Source of the DNA: Pimelobacter simplex
Lineage (GTDB): Bacteria; Actinomycetota; Actinomycetes; Propionibacteriales; Nocardioidaceae
Assembly (NCBI RefSeq): GCF_024662235.1
Contig: NZ_CP096276.1
Coordinates: 4,030,001-4,094,000 of the forward strand
Length of the DNA: 64,000 bases
Direction of reading: 5' to 3'
In this document: piece by piece, positions 18,005-27,304 of the stretch
Numbering within the stretch: the first letter of the stretch is position 1
Layout of the letters: every line of letters starts with the position of its first letter
Translations under genes and position numbers: made by a program
Notes under the pieces: model-generated
Told to the model about the DNA's origin: nothing
Seen by the model: only the letters and a program-made list of their open reading frames with translations
The model's database searches: none

Positions 18005-18511
18005 ATGAGCACCCCCACACCCGGCGGTCCGGCCCGTTCCCTGCTGACGCTCGACTTCCCCCAGTCCCTCGCGGTGTACGACGACTACGCCACCGCGCAG
18101 CGCACCGTCGACTTCCTCTCCGACCAGGACTTCCCGGTGCAGAACTGCATGATCGTCGGCACCGACCTCAAGCAGGTCGAGCGGATCACCGGCCGGCTCA
18201 CCTACGGCCGGGTGGCCGCGGGCGGCGCGATGAGCGGGCTGTGGTTCGGCCTGTTCGTCGGGATCCTGCTCAGCTTCTTCGGTACCGGAAGCACGCTCGC
18301 GATCATCCTGTCCACGGGACTCATGGGCGTCGCCTTCGGACTGGTCTTCGCGCTGGCCGGCTACGCGCTCACCCGCGGGCAGCGCGACTTCTCCTCAGTC
18401 AGCTCGGTGGTCGCGACCCGGTACGAGGTGCTGGTCGAGCACAAGGTGGCCGGTCAGGCGCGCGAGCTGCTGGCCCAGCTGCCGGGCGCGCTGCCCAACC
18501 CGTTCGCCTGA
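18005..18511 (+). CDS. General-stress-protein 17M (YflT)-like membrane protein
   Basis: A 168-residue protein. The N-terminal part (SLAVYDDYATAQRTVDFLSDQDFPVQNCMIVGTDLKQVERITGRLT) matches the YflT/GSP17M domain. Two hydrophobic helices follow (about 80-120: LWFGLFVGILLSFFG and ILSTGLMGVAFGLVFALAGYAL), then a short soluble tail. Such proteins are widespread in actinobacteria; the function is unknown beyond a stress link. ATG 18005 is preferred to an upstream in-frame ATG at 17969. Confidence 0.75.
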   Translation: MSTPTPGGPARSLLTLDFPQSLAVYDDYATAQRTVDFLSDQDFPVQNCMIVGTDLKQVERITGRLTYGRVAAGGAMSGLWFGLFVGILLSFFGTGSTLAIILSTGLMGVAFGLVFALAGYALTRGQRDFSSVSSVVATRYEVLVEHKVAGQARELLAQLPGALPNPFA

Positions 18512-18523
18512 GCCGGACCCGCC

Positions 18524-19234
18524 TCAGCCGAGGTTGACGATGTCGGAGCAGAGCTGGTGCTGCACCATCCAGGCCTCGTTGCCGTGGGCGACGGTCGTCG
18601 TACCGTCGCGCCGGTCGAGCCCCAGCGCCGGCGGGTACGGCGGCGCGATCACGCCGAGGCAGTAGGTCACCTCGCGCGGCTTCTCCGGGAGCATGACCGG
18701 TCCGTCGCCGAGGTCCGCACCGAAGGGGTGCGCCCGCACGAAGGGCTCCGGGACGGTCAGGTCGCGGCGCAGCTCCTCGCCGGCGGCGAGCCGGGTGACC
18801 TCGACCCGGGGCGCCTGGGCCCAGCCGACGCCCTCGGCGTCCGGCCACGGGAACACCCGCTGGGAGAGCAGGACGCCGTCCCCGCGCCCGGTGACATAGG
18901 CCTGCTCGGGGCTGCCGACGACCAGGAGCTCGTCGGAGCCGTCGTTGCGCAGCGTCGCGCGCACCCGCACCCCACCGCCGGGCACCACGGCGAGGTCGAC
19001 GTCGAAGGTCGTCGGCGGCGCCGGTGCTCCCCCGGCCGGCTCGGGCGGCTCGGGTACGCCGGCGCTCGGCCCCGGCTCGGGATCGTCCTCGCGCCCGCCG
19101 TCGTCCCCGCACCCGGCCAGGCCCAGGACCAGCGCCAGGACCAGCCCTAGCCCCAGCCCGGCCGCCGCCGCGGCCCCGGCCGGCCGGCGGCCCCGGCCCC
19201 GGATCCGGCCCGGGCCGGCGTCAGTAGTGGTCAC
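18524..19234 (-). CDS. Lipoprotein downstream of the M91 effector, candidate immunity or anchor protein
   Basis: A 236-residue protein with a long Arg-rich N-terminus, a hydrophobic Ala/Leu/Gly segment and a lipobox LAGC near residue 42, then a Pro/Glu-rich linker and a beta-rich mature part with one Cys pair (TYCLG, QLCSD). No family recognised. Its GTG start lies 14 bases inside the end of the M91 peptidase gene, so the two are translated together. In polymorphic toxin loci that position usually holds the immunity gene. A membrane-anchored extracytoplasmic immunity protein is possible but unproven. Confidence 0.65.
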   Translation of the reverse strand: MTTTDAGPGRIRGRGRRPAGAAAAAGLGLGLVLALVLGLAGCGDDGGREDDPEPGPSAGVPEPPEPAGGAPAPPTTFDVDLAVVPGGGVRVRATLRNDGSDELLVVGSPEQAYVTGRGDGVLLSQRVFPWPDAEGVGWAQAPRVEVTRLAAGEELRRDLTVPEPFVRAHPFGADLGDGPVMLPEKPREVTYCLGVIAPPYPPALGLDRRDGTTTVAHGNEAWMVQHQLCSDIVNLG

Positions 19235-21011
19235 GGTGCGGCGCCCCCATCTCCTCGCGCAGCCCGTTCTCGGTCAGCTCGTAGGGATGGTCCGGGTCGA
19301 TGATCTCGGGAGTGCCGGGGTCGCCGTCGTGGTCGATCGGCAGGCCGGCGGCCTCACGCTCGCGGTTCGGCGTCCCCTGGTTGTCCGGGTCGTCACCGTG
19401 GTAGTCACCGGGCGCCAGGGTGTCGTTCGCGTAGTCGTAGACGTGCGCGAACTCGTGGTAGAGCACCGCGATCGGCGGCCCGTCGACACCGCCCCCGCCG
19501 GTGCGGAGGTGGTCGAGCGCGACGTTGTAGTTGATGACGTAGTTGCCGTGCCCGTCGTGGCTGGCGGTGCTGTTGTCGGGATCCGCGGGGTTGCGGTACT
19601 CCCGGATGGTGAGCGTGTCCTTGTTGAAGCCGAGGAAGCCCGAGTCGTCGATGTTGTGGGCGAGGTTGTCGAGCATCCGCTGCCCGGCCGGGGACGACGC
19701 GAGCAGCTCGAGGTCGGCGCGCACGCGTGCCTGGAACTCCGGCGATCCCTCGACCCGGATCTCGCTCGGCACGTCCTTGAGCTCGACGGTGACCCGGTTC
19801 TCCCCACCGCGGACGACGTCGCCCGCCTCGGCGTAGGTCCGGTCGGTGCCGGTGCCGGCGTGGACGGTGTCCGCACCCTTGCCCGTGTAGGTCGTGTCGT
19901 CCCCCGCGCCGCCGAAGATCGTGTCGTCACCGGTGCCGCCCGAGAGCGTGTCGCCGCCGGCGCCGCCGTCGAGACGGTCCTCGCCCGCCCCGCCCTCGAG
20001 GTAGTCCCAGCCCTCGCCGCCGCTGATCCGGTCGTCGCCGTCGAGCCCGTAGACGGTGTCGTCGCCGGTGCCGCCGGAGAGCCGGTCGTCGCCGGCCTGG
20101 CCGTCGACGTAGTCGCGACCGGATCCGCCGGAGATCCGGTCGTCGCCGGCACCGCCCTCGACGTTGTCGTCACCGGCGCCGCCGAGCACGGTGTCGCGGC
20201 CGCCGCCGGTCTGGATCCGGTCGTCGCCGTCGCTGCCGAGGATCGTGACGTCGACCCGGGTGCCCGGCGGGACGGTCACGGTGTCGTTGCCCTCGCCCAC
20301 CCGGACGACGACGTGCTGGCCCGCGGGCACCCGGTAGGCCTGCCCGTTGATGGTCACGACCTGCTCACCGGTCGCGGGGTCGACGGTGATGGTGACGGTG
20401 TCGTCGCCCGCGCCGGTGTTGAAGATCGTGCGGTCGCCGACGGTGATCGCGCCGACGCCGTCGGCGTCGGGCGGGAGGTCGAACGGGTCGGCGCCGTGGG
20501 CGACGCCGTACCAGCGGGCGGAGAGGGCCTCCCACTTCGCGACGGTGTCGGCGATGGCGGCGCGGTCCTCGTCGAGCGCGGTGTCGAGGGCGGTACGGAT
20601 CTCGCCGGCCCGGTCGATCGCGTCGTTGACCGCCTTCTGCTCGGCCTCGTCGCGCGGGAGCCAGGTCATCTCGCCGCCCGGCCCGTAGTGCAGGGGCACC
20701 GTGACGATGCTCGCCCACTGCTCGTCGAGTCGGCCCTGCGCCACCCGGACCGAGCCGGCGGCGAGGGTCAGGTGCCGGGCGACGAGACCGGCGAGGTCGC
20801 CGCCGGCGTCGAGGTCGGTCACCAGGGCCCGGCGGTGCTCGTCGAACGAGTCGCGCGTCTCGCCCTCCCAGCCGGCGTCCAGCACCGACTGCACGCCGGA
20901 GGTGACGTCGTCGCCGGCACCCCCGAGCGCCGTACCGACAGCGGCCCACTGGGTGGCCGCGCCGTCCAGCTCGTCGACCTGGTCGTGCAGGTCGAAGATC
21001 CCGGCCGCCAT
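19221..21011 (-). CDS. WXG-like / RTX-repeat / M91 metallopeptidase effector
   Basis: A 596-residue three-part protein. Residues 1-105 are helical with a WXG-type turn (AGWEGETRDSFDEHRR, W48-E-G), like substrates of type VII secretion. Residues about 195-395 are calcium-binding RTX nonapeptides (about 15 copies of GGxGDDxxx). Residues about 405-596 are a peptidase of the M91/NleD type: zinc motif HEFAH at 519-523, then NREREAAGLPID and the signature ENGLREEMGAPHRDHY at the very end. The likely role is a secreted protease toxin. The ATG at 21011 overlaps the stop of the helper gene (TGATG). There is no Sec signal peptide, which fits type VII export. Confidence 0.85.
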   Translation of the reverse strand: MAAGIFDLHDQVDELDGAATQWAAVGTALGGAGDDVTSGVQSVLDAGWEGETRDSFDEHRRALVTDLDAGGDLAGLVARHLTLAAGSVRVAQGRLDEQWASIVTVPLHYGPGGEMTWLPRDEAEQKAVNDAIDRAGEIRTALDTALDEDRAAIADTVAKWEALSARWYGVAHGADPFDLPPDADGVGAITVGDRTIFNTGAGDDTVTITVDPATGEQVVTINGQAYRVPAGQHVVVRVGEGNDTVTVPPGTRVDVTILGSDGDDRIQTGGGRDTVLGGAGDDNVEGGAGDDRISGGSGRDYVDGQAGDDRLSGGTGDDTVYGLDGDDRISGGEGWDYLEGGAGEDRLDGGAGGDTLSGGTGDDTIFGGAGDDTTYTGKGADTVHAGTGTDRTYAEAGDVVRGGENRVTVELKDVPSEIRVEGSPEFQARVRADLELLASSPAGQRMLDNLAHNIDDSGFLGFNKDTLTIREYRNPADPDNSTASHDGHGNYVINYNVALDHLRTGGGGVDGPPIAVLYHEFAHVYDYANDTLAPGDYHGDDPDNQGTPNREREAAGLPIDHDGDPGTPEIIDPDHPYELTENGLREEMGAPHRDHY

Positions 21012-21397
21012 CACGCCACCCGCGCCCGGGTCGACGTCGGCGGCGGGGTCGGCGCCGGCCCGGGCTCGGGCGACGGGGTGCGCTCGGGCGTGGGCGCGGG
21101 CTTCTTCTCCTCCAGCCCGCGCGCCACCGTCTCGTCGGTGCTCGCGAAGTCGAAGGCGCACAGGTAGACCGCGTCGACGTCCGCCTCGAGGACGGCGACC
21201 AGCCGGCCGATCCCGGTCGCGGCGGCATTGCTCGCCGCGACGTGGGCGGACAGCACGGAGCCGCCGGCAACGGTGTTGCCGGCGGCTCCGGACGGGACCT
21301 GGATCTCGGTCAGCGCGTCGGACCAGGCGTCGGCGACGTCCTGGGACGCGGTCAGGCAGGTGCTCGCCAGCTCGGCGAGACGGGTGGGGACCTCCAC
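21011..21397 (-). CDS. EspC-like small type VII secretion-associated protein
   Basis: A 128-residue helical protein, MEVPTRLAELASTCLTASQDVADAWSDAL ... LSAHVAASNAAATGIGRLVAVLEADVDAVYLCAFDFASTDE, then a Pro-rich tail from about residue 98. Size, helix pattern and position resemble EspC/DUF2580 partners of ESX substrates. The strict export motif YxxxD/E is not present (the nearest is Y-x4-D). GTG 21397 has a strong AGGAGG site 6 bases upstream. It probably acts as chaperone or co-secreted partner of the effector that follows. Confidence 0.65.
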   Translation of the reverse strand: MEVPTRLAELASTCLTASQDVADAWSDALTEIQVPSGAAGNTVAGGSVLSAHVAASNAAATGIGRLVAVLEADVDAVYLCAFDFASTDETVARGLEEKKPAPTPERTPSPEPGPAPTPPPTSTRARVA

Positions 21398-21417
21398 GAG
21401 CGGCCTCCTAGGGGGAT

Positions 21418-21434
21418 GGGTCGGAGACCGACCC
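21418..21434 (-). terminator. Short hairpin between the acyl-CoA ligase and the effector operon
   Basis: GGGTCGG-AGA-CCGACCC is a perfect 7-base stem. It lies 52 bases past the ligase stop and upstream of the EspC-like start on the same strand, so it may end ligase transcription. Confidence 0.4.
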
Positions 21435-21485
21435 CTACCCGCCCACCTGCCTCACCTAACGCGAGCGCCGCGCGCCGGGGGTGTC

Positions 21486-23042
21486 CTAGGACAGCTCGCG
21501 CTTGAGGATCTTGCCCGTGGCGGTCATCGGCAGGCCCTCGACGATCTCGACGACGCGGGGGTACTTGTAGGCCGCCATCTGCTCCTTGCCCCACGCGACG
21601 ATCTCGTCGGCGGCGGCCTCCGCACCCGGCTTGAGGATGACGAACGCCTTGATCTCCTCGCCGTGGCTCTCGTGCGGGACGCCGATCACGGCGGCGAGCG
21701 AGACGGCCGGGTGGGTGAGGAGGACCTCCTCGATCTCGCGCGGGTAGACGTTGTAGCCACCGCGGATGATCATGTCCTTGGACCGGTCGACGATGTAGTA
21801 CCAGCCGTCGGCGTCCTTCTTGCCGAGGTCACCGGAGCGGAACCAGCCCTCGGCGTCGATCGCCTCGGCCGTGGCGTCGGCCCGCTTGTAGTAGCCCTTC
21901 ATGATGTTGTGGCCCTTGATGGCGATCTCGCCGATGCCGTCGGGGTCGGTGATCTCGGCCCAGCTGTCGGGGTCGATGAGCTTCATCTCGACGCCGGGGA
22001 TCGGCGTACCGATGGAGCCGACGCGGACCGGCTCGCCCAGGCGCGAGAAGCTCGCGACCGGCGAGGTCTCGGAGAGGCCGTAGCCCTCGAGGATGGTGAC
22101 GCCGAAGCGCTCCTCGAACTGGTGGTGCACCTCGACCGGCAGCGCGGCGCCGCCGGCCACCGCGACGCGGAGGTTCTCGGCGAGCGTCTTGACGTCGACG
22201 GTGTCGTCGAGCGCGCCGAGCAGGCCCCAGTACATCGTGGGGACGCCGGCGAAGAAGGAGACCTTCTCCTTGAGCATCAGGCCCAGCGCGGGCGCGGCCT
22301 CGAAGCGCGGCAGCATCACGACGGTGCCACCGAAGGCGAAGGCGCCGTTCTGGATGACGGTCTGGCCGAACGAGTGGAACAGCGGCAGCACGCAGAGGTA
22401 GGTGTCCGGGTGGTCCGGGTCGGCGCCGAACAGGTCGGTGCCGGCGAGCGCGTTGTCGCGCATGTTGCGGTGCCGCAGCTCGGCGCCCTTGGGCTGGCCG
22501 GTGGTGCCCGAGGTGTAGAGGATGACGGCGGTGTCGTCGTCGTCGACGGCGACCGTGTCGAAGGTCGGCGCCTGGCCGGCCAGGCCCTGGCCGAGCGTCT
22601 CGGTGCCCTCGATCGGCGACGGCGCGGTCGGGTCGGCGGTGATGACGAAGAAGTGCTCGCAGCCGTCGGCGGCCTGGAAGCCGTCGTACGCCTCGGCGCC
22701 GATGGGCAGGTCCGGCGTGCCCTGGAAGGCGAAGTAGGCCTTCGCGTCGGAGTCACCGAGGTGGTAGGCGACCTCGCGGCCCTTGAGCAGCACGTTGAGC
22801 GGGACGACGGTCGCGCCGGCCTTGAGGATGCCGTAGTAGACGATCGTGAAGTACGGCAGGTTGGGGCAGCTCAGCGCCACCTTGTCACCGGGCTTGATCC
22901 CCCGCGAGACCAGCAGGTTGGCGACCTGGTTGGCCGCCCCGTTGACCTGGGGGTAGCTCAGGCGCGTGTCCCCGAAGACGATCGCGGTGCGGTCGGGGAA
23001 CTTCTGGGCGCTGTTCTCGAGGAACTCGGCGAGGTTCGTCAT
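21486..23042 (-). CDS. Long-chain fatty-acid-CoA ligase (AMP-binding)
   Basis: Activates fatty acids to acyl-CoA through an acyl-adenylate. The P-loop-like motif ILYTSGTTGQPKGAEL, the motif GYGLSETSPV, GWFRSGDLGKKDADGWYYIVDRSKDMIIRGGYNVYPREIE and the catalytic Lys in PMTATGKILKREL are all present. 518 residues with no signal peptide; cytoplasmic. ATG 23042 (MTNLAEFLENSA) is chosen over an ATG two codons upstream. It is divergent from a sigma-factor gene. Confidence 0.92.
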   Translation of the reverse strand: MTNLAEFLENSAQKFPDRTAIVFGDTRLSYPQVNGAANQVANLLVSRGIKPGDKVALSCPNLPYFTIVYYGILKAGATVVPLNVLLKGREVAYHLGDSDAKAYFAFQGTPDLPIGAEAYDGFQAADGCEHFFVITADPTAPSPIEGTETLGQGLAGQAPTFDTVAVDDDDTAVILYTSGTTGQPKGAELRHRNMRDNALAGTDLFGADPDHPDTYLCVLPLFHSFGQTVIQNGAFAFGGTVVMLPRFEAAPALGLMLKEKVSFFAGVPTMYWGLLGALDDTVDVKTLAENLRVAVAGGAALPVEVHHQFEERFGVTILEGYGLSETSPVASFSRLGEPVRVGSIGTPIPGVEMKLIDPDSWAEITDPDGIGEIAIKGHNIMKGYYKRADATAEAIDAEGWFRSGDLGKKDADGWYYIVDRSKDMIIRGGYNVYPREIEEVLLTHPAVSLAAVIGVPHESHGEEIKAFVILKPGAEAAADEIVAWGKEQMAAYKYPRVVEIVEGLPMTATGKILKRELS

Positions 23043-23198
23043 GCGCACAAACTACTGGCCGGTCGTGAGCACGGTCACTGTGCGCAGGACCAGAGCCGCT
23101 CGTTCGGCCCTGTGCCCGGGACCAAGGAGTGATGAGTTCCGGCGGCCCCCGCCGTCCTACGTCCGAGAGGACACCCGAACGACGGAGAGGCGGACGTG

Positions 23199-24218
23199 AT
23201 GAGTGTGGAGATGCAGGGCAAGGTGCTCCCCATGAGCGAGATCGACGAGGCGGCGTTCACGCGGCTGGCGGAGCGGCACCGGCGCGAGCTGCACGTGCAC
23301 TGCTACCGGATGCTCGGCTCGTTCCAGGACGCCGAGGACACCGTGCAGGAGACCTTCCTGCGGGCCTGGCGGCGGCGCGAGACCTACGAGGGACGCGCGA
23401 CCTTCCGGGCCTGGCTCTACCGGATCGCGACCAACGCCTGCCTGGACCTGCTGGCCCAGCGCCGTCCCGAGCCCGCGTCGGGCGGCGAGGTGACCTGGCT
23501 GCAGCCCTACCCGGACCGGCTCCTCGACGAGCTCTCCGCGGACGACGCGGACGAGCCGGAGGCCGTCGCCCTCGCCCGCGAGACCGTCGAGCTGGCCTAC
23601 CTGGCCGCCGTCCAGCACCTCGCCCCGCGGCCCCGGGCGGTGCTGATCCTGCGCGACGTGCTCGGCTGGCCGGCCAAGGACGTCGGCGCGTTCCTCGGCG
23701 ACTCGGTCAACTCGGTCAACAGCGCCCTGCAGCGCGCCCGGGCCGGGCTGCGCGAGCACCTGCCCGCCGAGCGGCAGGACTGGTCGGGCGGCACGGGCGG
23801 GACGGGCGGCACCAGAGCGGACGACGTACGGACGCGGGAGCTGGTCCGCCGCTACACCGACGCCAGCGTCGCCACCGACGTCGACACCCTGGCCGCGATG
23901 CTGCGCGACGACGTCCGCTGCTCGATGCCGCCCACCCCGGGCGTGCAGGTCGGCCGCGACGCGGTGGTGGCCGACTGGGTCTCCGGCGGGTTCGTCGGCA
24001 TGACCGGGCTGCGCGGCGTCCCCACGGGGGTGAACCGGCAGCCCGCCGTCGCCTTCTACCTGTGGCAGGAGGACGCGGGCGCCTACCTGCCGCTGACCAT
24101 CGACGTCCTGCGGATCACCGGCGGGGCGATCACCGAGATCACCACCTTCGACCACGAGCAGTTCCCGCGGCTCGGGCTGCCCGCGCGGCTGGAGGCCGAG
24201 CCCGGCGACGCGTCGTGA
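23199..24218 (+). CDS. ECF sigma factor of the SigG type with a SnoaL-like C-terminal domain
   Basis: A 339-residue RNA polymerase sigma factor. Region 2 reads HRRELHVHCYRMLGSFQDAEDTVQETFLRAWRR and region 4 ends SVNSVNSALQRARAGLREHL. From about residue 215 the C-terminus (LVRRYTDASVATDVDTLAAMLRDDVRCSMPP) is a SnoaL/NTF2-like fold. In this subfamily (M. tuberculosis SigG-like) that fold replaces a separate anti-sigma factor and may sense a ligand. No anti-sigma gene is adjacent. ATG 23199 follows a GAGAGGCGG stretch. Confidence 0.88.
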   Translation: MSVEMQGKVLPMSEIDEAAFTRLAERHRRELHVHCYRMLGSFQDAEDTVQETFLRAWRRRETYEGRATFRAWLYRIATNACLDLLAQRRPEPASGGEVTWLQPYPDRLLDELSADDADEPEAVALARETVELAYLAAVQHLAPRPRAVLILRDVLGWPAKDVGAFLGDSVNSVNSALQRARAGLREHLPAERQDWSGGTGGTGGTRADDVRTRELVRRYTDASVATDVDTLAAMLRDDVRCSMPPTPGVQVGRDAVVADWVSGGFVGMTGLRGVPTGVNRQPAVAFYLWQEDAGAYLPLTIDVLRITGGAITEITTFDHEQFPRLGLPARLEAEPGDAS

Positions 24219-24332
24219 GCGGGCCGGCCGGGACCGGCGCCGTGGCGGTGGTCGCGGCCCTGGGCCGGTGGAGCGCTCAGCCCACCCGGCGGTTCGTGCG
24301 GGTCACGGTCGCGCTGGCCCGGAGCCTCCGGC

Positions 24333-25235
24333 TCAGAAGCGCTCGCCAGTGAGCAGCTCGTAGGCCTCGAGGTAGCGCGAGCGGGTCCGCTCGACGACCT
24401 CGGGCGGCAGCGGCGGCGGGGCCTCACCGGACGACTTGACCCAGCCGCTCTCGGGCGAGAGGGCCCAGTTGCGCACGATCTGCTTGTCGTACGACGGCTG
24501 CGCGCGCCCGGGCTGCCAGTCGTCGGCCGGCCAGTAGCGCGAGGAGTCGGGGGTGAGGACCTCGTCGGCGAGCACGATCGTGCCGTCGCCGCCGGGGGCG
24601 ACGCCGAACTCGAACTTGGTGTCGGCGAGCAGGATGCCCTTGCTGCGGGCGATCTCCTCGGCGCGGCTGTAGACCCGGAGGGTCAGGTCGCGCAGGGCGG
24701 CGGCGGTGTCGGCGCCGACGGTGGCCACGACGGCGTCGTACGAGACGTTCTCGTCGTGGTCGCCGAGGTCGGCCTTGGTGGCGGGGGTGAAGATCGGCGT
24801 CTCCAGGCGGCTGCCGTCGTCGAGGCCGGCGGGCAGGGCGATGCCGCAGACCTCGCCGGTGGCGCGGTAGTCGAGCAGGCCGGAGCCGGTGAGGTAGCCG
24901 CGGGCGACGCACTCGACGGGGAACATGTCGAGGCGCTCGCAGATGACGGCGCGGCCGCGGACGGCCTCGGGGACGTCGGTGGAGATGACGTGGTTCGGGA
25001 CGAGGTCGGCGAGCTGGTCGAACCACCACAGCGACATCCGGGTGAGGATCTCGCCCTTGTCGGGGATCGTCGTCTCGAGCACGAAGTCGAAGATCGAGAG
25101 CCGGTCGCTGGCGACCATGAGGAGCTTGCCGGTGTGCGGTCCCTCGGTCAGCTCGTAGAGGTCGCGCACCTTGCCGGAGTGCAGGTGGCGGGCGCCGGGC
25201 AGCTCGGGTGCGGGCGGGATGTTCGCGAGCGTCAC
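24333..25235 (-). CDS. purC: Phosphoribosylaminoimidazole-succinocarboxamide synthase (SAICAR synthetase)
   Basis: Joins CAIR and aspartate with ATP. A 300-residue protein with HSGKVRDLYEL, VASDRLSIFDFVL, VECVARGYLTGSG and LADTKFEFG, in the longer form resembling yeast ADE1. Cytoplasmic. It stands alone; neighbouring genes are not purine-related. Confidence 0.96.
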   Translation of the reverse strand: MTLANIPPAPELPGARHLHSGKVRDLYELTEGPHTGKLLMVASDRLSIFDFVLETTIPDKGEILTRMSLWWFDQLADLVPNHVISTDVPEAVRGRAVICERLDMFPVECVARGYLTGSGLLDYRATGEVCGIALPAGLDDGSRLETPIFTPATKADLGDHDENVSYDAVVATVGADTAAALRDLTLRVYSRAEEIARSKGILLADTKFEFGVAPGGDGTIVLADEVLTPDSSRYWPADDWQPGRAQPSYDKQIVRNWALSPESGWVKSSGEAPPPLPPEVVERTRSRYLEAYELLTGERF

Positions 25236-25352
25236 GGACCACAGCCTATTGATCCGTCGCCGCGGGCCCGCCGCCGCGGTCCGGCATCGTTGCGCGCTCT
25301 CATGTTGTTTAACTACACTGACTTACCAGACATTGTGAGCGAGGGGACCTCC

Positions 25353-26336
25353 ATGACCCGAGAGCCGCGGCCCGACTTCCTGCTCGTCGGTGCGCCCAAG
25401 GCCGGCACGAGCGCGCTCCACCTCGCGCTCGCCGCGCACCCCGACGTCTTCGTGACCACCCCCAAGGAACCGAAGTTCTGGCTCTGCGAGGACGCCCCGC
25501 CGCCGCACTGGCGCGGGCCCGGCGACCGGCACTCGCAGCAGGAGTGGATCTGGCACCCCGACCGGTACGCCGACCTCTTCCGCCCCGCTCCCCCGGACGC
25601 GCTCCGCGGCGAGAGCACTCCCTTCTACCTCTGGCACCGCGGCGCCCAGCGCCGGATCGCCGAGGCGCTGCCCGGCGTACGGATCGTCGCGGTGGTGCGC
25701 GACCCGATCGACCGCGCCTACAGCAACTGGATGCACCTGTGGTCCGACGGTCTCGAGCCGGAGGCGGACTTCGAGACCGCGTTCGCCCTCCAGGACGAGC
25801 GGATCGCGGCCGGCTACGCGCCCTTCTGGCACTACCGCGACCTCGGCCTGTACGGCGAGCAGCTGCGCGACCTGCTCAAGCTGGTCGAGCCTGCGCGGGT
25901 GCTCGTCGTCCGCTACCGCGACATCGTGGACCACCCGGCCGCCACGATCGACCGGACCTGCCGCTTCCTCGGCATCCGCGAGGGCCAGGTGACGTCGATC
26001 CCCCGCGACAACTCCCGTCCGTACGTCGCCCCGGGCTGGCGTCCGCGCCTGCTCGGCCCGGTCGTGCGCGCCGGCGCCGCGGCCGGGCAGTTCGCGCCGC
26101 CCGAGGTCTGGCGGCGGGCGAGCGTGCCGCTGGTCGCGCGCCTGCAGGCCCGCGACGCCCACCGGCCCTCGCTGAGCCCGGCCCAGCGGGAGCGGCTGCT
26201 GCCCGCGTTCGCCGACGACATCGGGCTGCTCGGCGAGCTGACCGGCGAGGACTTCTCCGACTGGCTCTCGACCCGCGACCGCGGCTCGTTCGCGCAGCGG
26301 AGCGGCGCCGCCCCGGGGCTCAGCGCACCAGCGTGA
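25353..26336 (+). CDS. PAPS-dependent sulfotransferase
   Basis: Transfers sulfate from PAPS to a hydroxyl or amine. The 5'-phosphosulfate loop is [24 protein letters not shown] (about 8-31) and the 3'-phosphate site is [20 protein letters not shown] (about 118-137). 327 residues, no signal peptide. ATG 25353 has a GAGGGGA site; an in-frame ATG at 25302 lies in an AT-rich stretch more likely to be promoter. The acceptor is unknown. It could act on a cell-wall lipid or a small metabolite. Its end overlaps the convergent beta-propeller gene by 17 bases. Confidence 0.85.
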   Translation: MTREPRPDFLLVGAPKAGTSALHLALAAHPDVFVTTPKEPKFWLCEDAPPPHWRGPGDRHSQQEWIWHPDRYADLFRPAPPDALRGESTPFYLWHRGAQRRIAEALPGVRIVAVVRDPIDRAYSNWMHLWSDGLEPEADFETAFALQDERIAAGYAPFWHYRDLGLYGEQLRDLLKLVEPARVLVVRYRDIVDHPAATIDRTCRFLGIREGQVTSIPRDNSRPYVAPGWRPRLLGPVVRAGAAAGQFAPPEVWRRASVPLVARLQARDAHRPSLSPAQRERLLPAFADDIGLLGELTGEDFSDWLSTRDRGSFAQRSGAAPGLSAPA

Positions 26337-27213
26337 CCAGGTCGTGGGCACCGTCGGAGCGCGCGGCCTCGACGTAGAAGCGGGTCCGGCCGTCCGGCAG
26401 CGGCACCGCGCTGGCATAGCGCCACGCCCCGTCGCCGTGGGGCGAGGTGATCGGCGGGCCGTCCACCGCGACGAGCCGGCGGCCGTCCCAGGTGGCCACG
26501 CCGGTCGTCTCGAACCAGTTGGACGCGGCGTCGGGACGGCCGTCGTACAGGACGGTGAGGGGGGCACCCTCGGCCCGCGGCAGGACGGCGGTGACCCGGG
26601 CGCCGCGGGCGTCCCACTCCCCCGGGCGGCCGGCGAGCACCACGCCGCGGTCGGTCCAGGTCAGGCCGTCGGGGCTGGTGAGCCGGCGGGTGGTCATCCG
26701 GTCCTCGTGACCGGGCTCGTCGAGGGGGTGGCAGCACAGCCACATCTCCCAGCCGTCCGGGCCGTGGGTGACCACGGGGTCCTTGACCGCGACCAGGTCG
26801 TCGCCGGGCAGCACCACCTGGCGCCGGCCGTGCGGCAGCTCCTCGGGCGTGGCGGCGGTGAGGCTGTCGACCCACCAGTGCTTCGAGCCGGGCGTCGCGC
26901 ACGAGAGGTAGAGGCGCCAGCCCACGCCCGGCACGGGCACGAGCACCGGGCGCTCGAACGACTCGCAGCCGAAGGCGTCGCGGTGCACCTCGGCGACCGG
27001 CGCGAACCGCTCGCCGTCGTCGGAGCGGGCGACCACGACCGTGACGCCGCGCCCCTCGCTCAGCGGACGGCGCACCCGGTAGGTCAGCCAGTAGACGCCG
27101 TCGACGAGGACCGCGCTCGCCGCACCGGCCCAGTTGCCGGCCCCCGCGGCGGGAGCGGGGACGACGACCCGCGGGTCGTCGTACGTCGGGACGGTCACGG
27201 CACCGAGGCTCAT
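26320..27213 (-). CDS. Five-bladed beta-propeller (GH43/GH32-like) protein
   Basis: A 297-residue soluble protein resembling the glycosidase beta-propeller superfamily. Recurrent blades are [86 protein letters not shown] and LTVLYDGRP. An acidic residue in KDPVV could match the GH43 catalytic or modulator Asp. No signal peptide. ATG 27213 is preferred: a perfect TATGAT box lies just upstream, giving a leaderless message; the ATG at 27225 is part of that box. Confidence 0.6.
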   Translation of the reverse strand: MSLGAVTVPTYDDPRVVVPAPAAGAGNWAGAASAVLVDGVYWLTYRVRRPLSEGRGVTVVVARSDDGERFAPVAEVHRDAFGCESFERPVLVPVPGVGWRLYLSCATPGSKHWWVDSLTAATPEELPHGRRQVVLPGDDLVAVKDPVVTHGPDGWEMWLCCHPLDEPGHEDRMTTRRLTSPDGLTWTDRGVVLAGRPGEWDARGARVTAVLPRAEGAPLTVLYDGRPDAASNWFETTGVATWDGRRLVAVDGPPITSPHGDGAWRYASAVPLPDGRTRFYVEAARSDGAHDLVTLVR

Positions 27214-27220
27214 GTCCGCG

Positions 27221-27226
27221 ATCATA
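27221..27226 (-). promoter_or_regulatory. TATGAT -10 box, probable leaderless promoter
   Basis: On the minus strand TATGAT lies 7 bases before the ATG at 27213, so transcription would begin at or next to the start codon. No clear -35 hexamer is visible. Confidence 0.4.
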
Positions 27227-27304
27227 CTTCACAAGATCGATCGACTTTGATGGGAGAGCGGGGGCGGCGACGAGCGCGCCGAGCACGAGTGGCAGCATGA
27301 CGCC

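Noticed and set aside
21011..21161. A 50-residue N-terminal extension of the M91 effector
   Set aside because: It is antisense-like Arg/Ala sequence overlapping the helper gene in another frame; ATG 21011 overlaps the helper stop as expected for coupling.
24215..24352. A 45-codon frame overlapping the sigma-factor stop by GTGA
   Set aside because: Low complexity, Arg/Val-rich, overlaps the convergent purC end and shows no recognisable feature; coupling alone is not enough.
24756..25352. N-terminal extension of the sulfotransferase through the purC region
   Set aside because: It lies antisense to purC; the conserved protein starts at ATG 25353 with a ribosome site.
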